Shown here in pieces: positions 1 to 8,362 of a DNA stretch of 64,000 nucleotides. The notes under the pieces were generated by a model, which made no database searches, was not told where the DNA came from, and saw only the letters and a program-made list of their open reading frames with translations. The position numbers and the translations under genes were made by a program. Position 1 is the stretch's first letter, and every line of letters starts with the position of its first letter. This DNA is from Marinifilum flexuosum (lineage in GTDB: Bacteria > Bacteroidota > Bacteroidia > Bacteroidales > Marinifilaceae), in assembly GCF_003610555.1 (NCBI RefSeq), contig NZ_RAPQ01000012.1:1-64000 (forward strand), read 5' to 3'.

Positions 1-3000
1 GTTCCACCAGCACAGGTTTCCTGGTCTGTTCCAAGATCCACAACAGGATTTGGATGAACTGTTACATTCACATCATCCGTTGCTGAACAGCCATTAGCGT
101 CTGTAACAACTACTGAATAATTACCGCTTGCATTTACTGTGATGGTCTGGGTGGTTGCACCATTTGACCACAGATAGGTAGCGCCTGAATTGCCGGCATC
201 TAAGGTGATAATATTTCCATCACAGGTTTCCTGGTCCAAACCTAGGTCAACTGTTGGAGGCATATTGACAATGATATTAGCATCATCCATTCCAACACAA
301 CCATTAACATCAGTTACAACTACAGAATAGTTACCTCCAATTGGAGTTAAAATGGCTTGAAGAGTTTCTCCATTACTCCAAACATATGATGAACCCGGAT
401 GTCCAGCATCCAACATAACAGCAACTCCATCACATGTTACTTTATCAGGTCCCAAGTTAATAACAGGATTGGAATGTACCCTTACATCAACATCATCTGT
501 TCCAGTACAACCATTAATATCGGTAACGATAACAGAATAATTTCCTGCTGATTTTACAATTATGGACTGACTTGTTTCTCCAGTATTCCATAAATAAGTT
601 CCTCCAGCAAAATTCGCCGTGAGTGTAACGGAATCTCCCTGACAAAATTCTCTATCAAGCCCTAGGTCAACTGATAGGTTTGAATTAATATCCACGCGAA
701 GTGTATCCAAATCGGGTACAGTACATGGAGCAATGGGTTGAGCGCCTAATTCAAGATCTACATATCCATTAACTATATCAGTTAAACCTGGAGTATAGTT
801 TGCATTCAAATTTTTGTTGTTATCAAAAGTACCATCTCCTAAAGTTCTCCAAACAAAAGAAGACTCATTTTGAACTGTACCATTTAAAAAGGCAATTCCT
901 GATTCACAAATTGATAAATCTAAACCTGCATCCGCAATTACATGTTGAATTACTGTTACTGTCACATCCAATGGAATCTCTGCTAATTTGTACATACTAA
1001 TACCATCAAAAGCAAATGCATTATCGCTACCTGAAGTAGATGTATTATTAATTTTAATATTTAATTGAGAATCCGTTCCCGAATAAACTAAAGTTTTATA
1101 TTCTGTCCAATCACAAGGATTGGTAGTACTAAAATTCATAGCAACTTTACCATTAATGATTACCTCAAAATCGTCGTAACTGGAGTTCTTTAAATTTGTC
1201 ACATTTAATGAGAAAGTATAATAACTATCTGCATCCACAGCAATATCCTGTTCCCAAACCGTTGTGTTTATATTTCCTCCTTCAACAATCAAAACATTAT
1301 CGCTCGAATTGCCGGTAATTCCGCCACAATCGCTTTTATCTGAACCAAAAACATCTGTATCATTATCAATTGCATACTTACTACTTCTTGATCTACAAGA
1401 CCATCTCCAAGGTCTGGAACAATAATAATAGTCACTCTGAAAGCCAATATTACCTAATGTAAAATCACCATTATTTACCAGTTCCAAAGTTTTATCTACA
1501 TAAAATACTCTTAGATTATAAGTAGTAGTAAAATCGGGTGTCACCACTACTCGAGAAGAGAGACCATCTACATCCCAATTGAATAGAAAATCAGTTCCAG
1601 CATAAAGTTCTACTGATTCTCCTCTACAAATAATAGTATCATTTAGTGTAACAGGTGGTATTGTTCCAGATGAGCTAGTAATATTAATCATATCCATTGC
1701 AGAACATCCATTAATATCCATTACGCGAACTGCATATAAACCAGCTTTATCAACATTTAAATATCTTCCTCTCGATCCATCATCCCAAGTGTATCTGAAA
1801 TGACTCCCCGCATCCAGCGTAATCACATCTCCATCATTAATCTCCTGATCTGGGCCTAAATCAACTGTTGGAGGAGGAACAAGGTTAACATTGATATCAT
1901 CAGTAGCATTACATCCATACGAATTGGTTACTGTAACCGAATAATTACCTGCATTATAAACAATTATTTCCTGTGTAATCTCACCAGTACTCCAATGGTA
2001 GCTTGCTCCTGAAATACCGGCATCTAAAACAACTGGTTCTCCACTACAAACTGTTTTATCTGGACCTAAGTCAATATTCAAATTAGCATAGAATCCTACA
2101 TGAACCGTATCTGATTCAACACAACCAAAAGCATTGGTCACTTCTACTGAATAGTCGCCATCTGCAGATACGGTAATGGTTTGCGATGTTTCACCTGTAT
2201 TCCAAACATATGTTGAACCCAAATTTCCTGCATCCAATGTTACATCACCTCCCCCACAAGAAGCAATATGATCTCCAAATCCTATTACAGGTACCGGATT
2301 TAAATCCAATCTTAACTGGTCCGTTACTAATCCACAAGGTGAATTTGAAACAGCATTCGCCGTTAAAACCACAAAACCACTTGTTCTATCATTGATTCCG
2401 GGCAGATACCTTGAATTAACATCGTTGGGGTTTGAAAATGTTCCATCACCAGAGCTTGTCCAATAAAATCCGGTATTATTTGAAACCAAAGCTGATAAAC
2501 TGGCCTGAACATTACCACATATTGTTTGATCCGACCCTGCATTAACCGTCGCAGGATCTACGACATTCACAGTCCTTGAATCAGGAACTTCTACCAAGGG
2601 GTTAAATGAAATGCCATCCAAGGCATAATCATTACCACTTCGAATCAAGTTCTTATTTACGATTGAAATTACAATGGAAGTTTTAGAACCAGAATACCAT
2701 AATGAATAAAATTCCTCCCAATTACATGTTGATCCTGAACTTGGTTCGATATAGTCACCCATAAGAACACCATCAATCATGAACTCAAGACGAGCAGGGT
2801 TGGTTGGATGAACATTACATGCCCAAGTTGAAAATGCGTAATATTGGTTTGGATTTACTGTAATGGTTTGACTCCATACAACAACATTTTCATCAGGTGC
2901 GCCATTTACAATTAAGTAATTGTCTGGACTATTTCCAGAATGACCTCCACAAGGTGAAAAATTTGCATGATACTCATTCGGATTATCATCTACTGCATAC

Positions 3001-3377
3001 CTTCCCTCTTCCCATAAAGATTGAGGATGTGAATGATTAGAGGAAGATAATATTGGATCGGGACAATAAACATATTCACTATAAAAACCTGTATTTCCAT
3101 AGTCAAAATCACCATTTGTAATCAATTCTGTTCCTGTATCGGGAATAAAAACTCTAAGAGAATAGTTTGTAGTTGTTAAAGGTGAAACCGTGATGGTTTT
3201 TGACAAATCACCAGTATTCCAATTGTACATATAAGAGCCTGGTCGCGCCTCGAGTACAACAGATTCGCCTACACAAATTGTGGTATCACTTTGGGGGCTT
3301 ACAATTTGTGCCGTCCCCAAATGATAACAAATTATTAATAAGTACGTAGAACAAAACAGTCGTAAAAGTTTATTCAT
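1..3377 (-). CDS. giant secreted PKD-like repeat protein (partial, 3' end outside window)
   Basis: Reading the minus strand from ATG at 3377, preceded by a GGAGGGG ribosome site, gives an open frame of 1125 codons that leaves the window without a stop. Residues 1 to about 24 form a signal peptide ending near GTAQ. The visible protein has a short PKD-like unit, a jelly-roll-like domain opening ELITNGDF, three Ig/PKD-like repeats, a second jelly-roll domain opening ELVNNGDF, then three full repeats and part of another. Each repeat is about 70-75 residues, with a core LGxD...LDAG...YxWSNGET...GNYSVxVTDxNGC. Such proteins in Bacteroidota are surface adhesins or gliding proteins, usually exported by the type IX system through a C-terminal signal, which lies outside the window. 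Surface adhesion is inferred from architecture only. Two Cys per repeat are conserved. Confidence 0.85.
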   Translation of the reverse strand, partial: MNKLLRLFCSTYLLIICYHLGTAQIVSPQSDTTICVGESVVLEARPGSYMYNWNTGDLSKTITVSPLTTTNYSLRVFIPDTGTELITNGDFDYGNTGFYSEYVYCPDPILSSSNHSHPQSLWEEGRYAVDDNPNEYHANFSPCGGHSGNSPDNYLIVNGAPDENVVVWSQTITVNPNQYYAFSTWACNVHPTNPARLEFMIDGVLMGDYIEPSSGSTCNWEEFYSLWYSGSKTSIVISIVNKNLIRSGNDYALDGISFNPLVEVPDSRTVNVVDPATVNAGSDQTICGNVQASLSALVSNNTGFYWTSSGDGTFSNPNDVNSRYLPGINDRTSGFVVLTANAVSNSPCGLVTDQLRLDLNPVPVIGFGDHIASCGGGDVTLDAGNLGSTYVWNTGETSQTITVSADGDYSVEVTNAFGCVESDTVHVGFYANLNIDLGPDKTVCSGEPVVLDAGISGASYHWSTGEITQEIIVYNAGNYSVTVTNSYGCNATDDINVNLVPPPTVDLGPDQEINDGDVITLDAGSHFRYTWDDGSRGRYLNVDKAGLYAVRVMDINGCSAMDMINITSSSGTIPPVTLNDTIICRGESVELYAGTDFLFNWDVDGLSSRVVVTPDFTTTYNLRVFYVDKTLELVNNGDFTLGNIGFQSDYYYCSRPWRWSCRSRSSKYAIDNDTDVFGSDKSDCGGITGNSSDNVLIVEGGNINTTVWEQDIAVDADSYYTFSLNVTNLKNSSYDDFEVIINGKVAMNFSTTNPCDWTEYKTLVYSGTDSQLNIKINNTSTSGSDNAFAFDGISMYKLAEIPLDVTVTVIQHVIADAGLDLSICESGIAFLNGTVQNESSFVWRTLGDGTFDNNKNLNANYTPGLTDIVNGYVDLELGAQPIAPCTVPDLDTLRVDINSNLSVDLGLDREFCQGDSVTLTANFAGGTYLWNTGETSQSIIVKSAGNYSVIVTDINGCTGTDDVDVRVHSNPVINLGPDKVTCDGVAVMLDAGHPGSSYVWSNGETLQAILTPIGGNYSVVVTDVNGCVGMDDANIIVNMPPTVDLGLDQETCDGNIITLDAGNSGATYLWSNGATTQTITVNASGNYSVVVTDANGCSATDDVNVTVHPNPVVDLGTDQETCAGG

Positions 3378-3698
3378 TTCCCCTCCTCATTTTACTTAGG
3401 CTCACAATTCCCTCGCAATAATTCATTTTGACGAATGATTACTTTTATTTCTTTAACTACGTAAATTTAGTGATTAAAGTTTGCAAAACACTCAATTAAA
3501 AGCTAAGTTTTCTTAAACAAAAAATCATCTCATTGATAATGAGAAGTTTTGCACCACCAGATTATTTTATTCAAATTGAGATTAAATAGTAAAATTACAT
3601 CTCACAAAAAGATTATTTTTCAATCAAAAATCTTCTAGAACACAATAAGGATAAGGGGGATAGCAACAAAATAAGGTATTTAAAATAAAAATAAGAGA
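3378..3698. other. intergenic region without a recognised gene
   Basis: This AT-rich stretch holds the ribosome site of the adhesin gene at its left edge and presumably its promoter. A short imperfect hairpin (CTCATT/AATGAG) lies near 3530-3545. I see no tRNA, convincing terminator or coding frame in it. Confidence 0.5.
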
Positions 3699-4424
3699 TT
3701 AAAAACCATCATGTGTTTTTCGCGAATCTTCACACAAATTCAACAAATCTCTGAGCTCTTTTTTAGTAAAGGAACGATATTTACCTGGCTTTAAAGTCCC
3801 TAAATCAATATTCATGATTCTGAGACGTTTTAGCATGGTAACCTCATAGCCTAAATATTCACACATTCTACGAATCTGGCGATTCAAACCTTGGGTAAGT
3901 ATAATTTTAAATGTGTGATTATTTACCTTACAAACCTTACATTTTTTGGTAATAGTATCCAAAATAGGAATTCCATTACTCATTCTGCGAATAAAGTCGT
4001 TGGTAATTTTTTTGTTTACACGAACAATGTATTCTTTTTCATGATTATTTCTTGAGCGAAGAATTTTATTCACAATGTCACCATCGTTGGTCATAAATAT
4101 CAATCCTTCACTCGGTTTATCCAATCTACCAATTGGAAATATTCTTTCAGGGTAATTGATATATGAAACAATATTGCCTTTAACTCGAAGGTCGGTAGTA
4201 CATGTAATTCCAACAGGCTTATGAAAGACAAGGTAAATATTTCGAACAGTTTTGGTTACAACCTGACCTTTAACAGATATTTCATCGGAACTTGTAACCT
4301 TTAACCCCATTTCAGCTACTTTGCCATTCACTTTCACCTTGCCCGTTTCGATCAGCTTATCCGCCTCTCTACGTGAACAATATCCTGTTTCTGCAATTGC
4401 CTTATTCAATCGGGTATATTCCAT
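3699..4424 (-). CDS. rluF: 23S rRNA pseudouridine synthase, RluF/RsuA family
   Basis: The 241-residue protein isomerises a uridine in rRNA to pseudouridine; by family resemblance the target is the RluF site (23S U2604). Residues 1-48 form an S4 RNA-binding domain (RLNKAIAETGYCSRREADKL). The catalytic core follows, with the family motif GRLDKPSEG in which Asp102 is the expected nucleophile. The late motif LNRQIRRMCEYLGY is also typical of the RsuA/RluB/E/F group. Length is close to the family norm. It stands alone, with 62 bp to the upstream carbonic anhydrase gene. The assignment to RluF rather than RluB/E rests on general resemblance. Confidence 0.85.
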   Translation of the reverse strand: MEYTRLNKAIAETGYCSRREADKLIETGKVKVNGKVAEMGLKVTSSDEISVKGQVVTKTVRNIYLVFHKPVGITCTTDLRVKGNIVSYINYPERIFPIGRLDKPSEGLIFMTNDGDIVNKILRSRNNHEKEYIVRVNKKITNDFIRRMSNGIPILDTITKKCKVCKVNNHTFKIILTQGLNRQIRRMCEYLGYEVTMLKRLRIMNIDLGTLKPGKYRSFTKKELRDLLNLCEDSRKTHDGF

Positions 4425-4486
4425 TCCTTAAATCGCCTGTTATTAATATTTAAAGGTTGACAAAAGTAATGGAATATTTCATACCA

Positions 4487-5026
4487 TCACTCCTCAATCA
4501 TATACATTTTGTTGTTATCAACATTGTAATAAAGAGGTGCAACAACTATGTTTGGATACTTCTTGCGTAGTCTTTTTGCCTCCATGGCAACAAACTCAGC
4601 AGCATTTCCTACTTCGAACATTGGAGCAAAATTATTAAAATGTTCTTCTGCTCTTTCCTTGCTCCAGCCTCCATTATTCACCAATCCATCAATAAATTGT
4701 CCTTTCTTCGATACCAAATTAACCATTCCACAGTTGTTGTGTCCAATCAATGCGATATGCTTAATCCCACCAACCGAAATGGCATATGATACTTTAAATT
4801 CACTGTATCGAAGATTTGCTCCTCCCGTGCGAATGATATAGGAAAAGTTCTCTGGAATATTCAAATGTTTCCTATGATCCATACACATTCCTACCAACAA
4901 CTCTGCTTTGGTATAATCTGTAAAAGGTCTTTTAAGGTTATGATATTCTAACAGTAGTGCAATAGGGGTATCCTGATACTTCGAAAGGATATCTTCCGAA
5001 GAATTAATTTCAATAAGCTGATTCAT
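4487..5026 (-). CDS. beta-class carbonic anhydrase-like protein
   Basis: The 179-residue cytoplasmic protein should interconvert CO2 and bicarbonate. The three expected zinc ligands are visible: Cys48 in the CMDHR motif (with the Asp50-Arg52 dyad) and His96/Cys99 in GHNNCG. It is on the short side for the beta class, as in small clade variants. The gene lies between rluF and glutaminase with about 60-75 bp gaps and no sign of coupling. Activity is inferred from ligand conservation. Confidence 0.85.
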   Translation of the reverse strand: MNQLIEINSSEDILSKYQDTPIALLLEYHNLKRPFTDYTKAELLVGMCMDHRKHLNIPENFSYIIRTGGANLRYSEFKVSYAISVGGIKHIALIGHNNCGMVNLVSKKGQFIDGLVNNGGWSKERAEEHFNNFAPMFEVGNAAEFVAMEAKRLRKKYPNIVVAPLYYNVDNNKMYMIEE

Positions 5027-5102
5027 GGTAATTTTGACAATAGTTAATGTTTAGAACAGTTCTAAAGATAACCAATTGAATCTCTTTTGCAAATACTCCA
5101 AA

Positions 5103-6017
5103 TTAAAATATGGATGATTCAGTATAAGTAGTGAATTCCTCTAAAAATCTCACACCCTTATTTGAGTTGCCTTTTTTATTCAATCGAGGACTCCAAACAA
5201 CCATGCTATATTTACCTGGATGCACAACCGCAATTCCACCTCCTACTCCACTTTTTCCGGGCAATCCTACCTTAAAAGAAAACTCACCAGCCTCGTCGTA
5301 CAAACCACAAAGCTGCATTACTGCATTAATTCGCTTTGACTTGCTAGAACTTATTATGTGATTGCCATTAACCGGATCTTTTCCATAATTGGCCAAGAAC
5401 AAAAATGTTCGTGCCAATTCACTACAAGTCATCTCAATAGAACACAAATCGAAGTAAAATTCAATTACTTCATGAATGTTATTCTCGATATTGCCAAATG
5501 ATTTCATTAAGTTACATAAGGCTGCATTTCTATGTCCTTTGGATTTTTCTGATTGAGCAATACGATCACAATAATCTATTTGGCTGTTGCCAGATAATTG
5601 TCTAACAAATTCGATAAAATCTTCCCTTGGATTTTTCAATTTACTCACTAACACATCAGCAATAACTATCGCTCCAGCATTAATAAACGGATTTCTAGGA
5701 ATTCCTTCATCATATTCCAATTGAACCAATGAATTAAAAGGATTTCCTGATGGTTCCACACCAACTCTTTTCCAAAGCTCATCCTCTTCTATTTCAAAAG
5801 CTATTGTTAATGAAAGTAATTTAACAATACTTTGAATTGAGAACTTCTCTTCTGAATCTCCAAAATGGTAATTCATTCCTTCAACAGAACATAAATGAAT
5901 ACCAAATTTATCTGGCAATACCCCTTGCAATTCAGGAATATACGATGCAACTACTCCATCATCTTTATAAGAACTCAGCTTTGCATTAATATCGGTAAAA
6001 ATCTTGTTGTAATCCAT
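5103..6017 (-). CDS. glsA: glutaminase
   Basis: The 304-residue protein matches the serine-dependent glutaminase family, which hydrolyses glutamine to glutamate and ammonia. It has the beta-lactamase-like Ser-x-x-Lys motif at S63-I-V-K66, the segment NPFNSLVQLEYDEGIPRNPF and the glycine-rich motif GLPGKSGVGGGI near the end. Full length for the family (about 300-310). No signal peptide is seen, so it is cytoplasmic. It may support nitrogen supply or acid tolerance; neighbours give no further clue. Confidence 0.93.
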   Translation of the reverse strand: MDYNKIFTDINAKLSSYKDDGVVASYIPELQGVLPDKFGIHLCSVEGMNYHFGDSEEKFSIQSIVKLLSLTIAFEIEEDELWKRVGVEPSGNPFNSLVQLEYDEGIPRNPFINAGAIVIADVLVSKLKNPREDFIEFVRQLSGNSQIDYCDRIAQSEKSKGHRNAALCNLMKSFGNIENNIHEVIEFYFDLCSIEMTCSELARTFLFLANYGKDPVNGNHIISSSKSKRINAVMQLCGLYDEAGEFSFKVGLPGKSGVGGGIAVVHPGKYSMVVWSPRLNKKGNSNKGVRFLEEFTTYTESSIF

Positions 6018-6169
6018 TGAAAAAGTCTGAAATCAAATTGCCTCAAAACTAGAAAATAGATTGCCTTAATCCATAATCTTCACACAGTATTTTCCTATTA
6101 ATTGCAAAAAATTCTTCTTGTTTTAAAAAGTTGGAAAAGAAATGATTAATTCCTCCTCTAATACCTGAG

Positions 6170-7108
6170 TTATTCATCACTTTCCGTCAGATACGGTAAG
6201 GTAAAATAAAAGTTAGTACCTTGACCAAGAACAGATTCCGCCCAAATTTCACCTCCCATTTTAGTAACAATTCCTTTACAAATGGCTAAGCCTAAACCTG
6301 CTCCACCAGATAGTTTGGTAGTTTCTACTTCTGCTCTTTCGAAACGATTAAAAATCCTTTTAATCATATCGGGATGTATCCCTGAACCTGAATCCTTTAC
6401 AAAAAATAAAAGGTTTCTATTTTGTCGTTCAAAACCAAATTCAATCTTTCCATGAGAAGTAAATTTCTTCGCATTACTTAGAAGGTTATCCAATATTTGT
6501 TTTAATTTAACCTCATCAGTGATAAGCTCTGCATCTGCTATAATTTCGCACTTTGTAAGGGTTAATTGCACACCATTATCAAGTGTTTCGATGTGAGAAG
6601 AAAAAACCTCATCAAGCAAATTGTTCAATTTAACCTTTCCTCGTTCTATCGTAATATTTCCAGTTTCTATTAATGACAAGTCAAGAACATCGTTAACCAC
6701 ACCCAATAGTTGATTCGAACATTTATGGATGATATCCATATATCTTTCTCTTTGCTCTTTACTTAAGTTTTCACTCTTTAACAGCTCCACAAAACCGACA
6801 ATCCCATTCATAGGAGTTCTAATTTCATGTGACATGTTTTGTAGAAATGCAGATTTTAAGGATTCACTTTTTTTTGCTTTTTGTTCTGCTTTGCGGATTT
6901 TATAAAGATTTTTCCTTAAATAAGCATAGAATAAGAGTCCCGAAGCCAATACATAAAACCAGCCTTTATATGTTTGAATCACCGTTAAGTAATGAATATC
7001 ATATATTAATGATTTTAATGCTCGATCGGAAAATAATATCCAGAAACCACCAATGATCAGATAGCTAAGTAAAAATTTATATTCGAACTTTATTTTCGTA
7101 TTTTTCAC
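6170..7108 (-). CDS. membrane-bound sensor histidine kinase (minimal)
   Basis: This 312-residue kinase has two membrane segments (about 12-27 and 46-64) separated by a short loop, then a HisKA domain with the phosphoacceptor His94 in NMSHEIRTPMNG, and an HATPase domain with DNLLSNAKKFT (N box), GSGIHPDMIKRIF (F region) and GGAGLGLAICKGIV (G2 box). No PAS, HAMP or large sensor domain is present, so the signal may be sensed in the membrane or by a partner. No response regulator is adjacent, so it is an orphan. Confidence 0.9.
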   Translation of the reverse strand: MKNTKIKFEYKFLLSYLIIGGFWILFSDRALKSLIYDIHYLTVIQTYKGWFYVLASGLLFYAYLRKNLYKIRKAEQKAKKSESLKSAFLQNMSHEIRTPMNGIVGFVELLKSENLSKEQRERYMDIIHKCSNQLLGVVNDVLDLSLIETGNITIERGKVKLNNLLDEVFSSHIETLDNGVQLTLTKCEIIADAELITDEVKLKQILDNLLSNAKKFTSHGKIEFGFERQNRNLLFFVKDSGSGIHPDMIKRIFNRFERAEVETTKLSGGAGLGLAICKGIVTKMGGEIWAESVLGQGTNFYFTLPYLTESDE

Positions 7109-7238
7109 AACCTCAAATCAAATAACAAAAAAGATCTAAATAAAGTCTACAAAAATAATTAATCCAATAACATTAAACAACTGTCAATTAGATCACAATG
7201 GATAATCCTAAAACAAAGGTGAAAATTACATCACTTTA

Positions 7239-8285
7239 CTAATCTTCAAAAATATTGTACTTGGCTTTTCTTTCTTTCCATCTTTCCTTGGCATATTGTT
7301 GCATGTCTACAATCTTATCACGCTCATCAATAATTTCCAAACCAAGTAAAGTTTCAATGATATCTTCCATGGTAACAATACCATCCATTCCACCATATTC
7401 ATCAACCACTAGGGCAATATGTTCTTTTTCACTTAGCAGCTTATCCCAGGTATTTAGGAGCGTTTGAAATTCAGGTACCACAACTATTGGACGAATCAGA
7501 TCTTTTAACTTCAAATCCGTTTGTCCCTCTGCCAACTTCTCAAATACAGTTTGTCGAAACACATAGCCAGTAATATTGTCTTTATTTTCTTGATAAACAG
7601 GAATCCTTGAGTAATACAAGTATTTCTTTTTCCCCAGAAAATCTTTCAATAACATATTTTCATCAGCCACTTCTACAACCACACGAGGTGTCATTACTTC
7701 CGTAACATTCAAGCTTTTTAACCTGATCAAATTTTGAATAATTCTATTCTCCTTTTCTTCGAACACACCTTCCTCAGTTCCAATTTTAGCCATTGCTGAT
7801 ATTTCTTCACGACTCACAGAAACCTCATCTTCACCACGAGAAAATATTTTTGAGATATAGCCAGTTAAAACCACCAAAGGATATGTTAAAAACACCATCG
7901 CGTTAATAATCAAACCAGAAACAATGGCCAGATTCCTCCAATACAATGCTCCTATGGTTTTTGGTATAATTTCGGAGAATATCAAAATTAGAAAAGTTAA
8001 TACTGCCGATATAACACCAAAGTAAACCTCTCCAAACAGTTTTGTTGCTTCAGCACCTACTCCAGCTGCACCAATTGTATGCGCTATTGTATTTAATGAA
8101 AGAATGGCAGACAAAGGCCTCTCAATATTCTCTTTTAGTTTGATAAAAGTATTGGCAGACTTTACTCCATTTTCCTTCTTCACATTCAAAAAAGAAACTG
8201 GCGTAGAAAGAAGTACCGATTCCATTACTGAACACAGAAAGGAAACAAAGAGTGCTAAAAAGAGGTAGAAAAACAGAAGAAACAT
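7239..8285 (-). CDS. CNNM/DUF21 transmembrane protein with CBS pair (CorB/HlyC family)
   Basis: The 348-residue protein has an N-terminal DUF21 region of about four membrane segments (residues 1-150), followed by a CBS pair (about 190-320), including VVDEYGGMDGIVTMEDIIETLLG, quoted here only by its ends VVDEYGG and ETLLG. It ends soon after and lacks the C-terminal CorC_HlyC domain found in longer members. The family is linked to Mg2+/Co2+ efflux or homeostasis; the substrate here is not shown. It is a monocistronic gene between the kinase and pbpC. Confidence 0.87.
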   Translation of the reverse strand: MFLLFFYLFLALFVSFLCSVMESVLLSTPVSFLNVKKENGVKSANTFIKLKENIERPLSAILSLNTIAHTIGAAGVGAEATKLFGEVYFGVISAVLTFLILIFSEIIPKTIGALYWRNLAIVSGLIINAMVFLTYPLVVLTGYISKIFSRGEDEVSVSREEISAMAKIGTEEGVFEEKENRIIQNLIRLKSLNVTEVMTPRVVVEVADENMLLKDFLGKKKYLYYSRIPVYQENKDNITGYVFRQTVFEKLAEGQTDLKLKDLIRPIVVVPEFQTLLNTWDKLLSEKEHIALVVDEYGGMDGIVTMEDIIETLLGLEIIDERDKIVDMQQYAKERWKERKAKYNIFED

Positions 8286-8362
8286 GTTGATTTTTTTGTT
8301 ACAAGTTATTTTGCCCCAAAATACTTCTTTTTACTGATTTTTAATCAGCATAATCCCGAATT

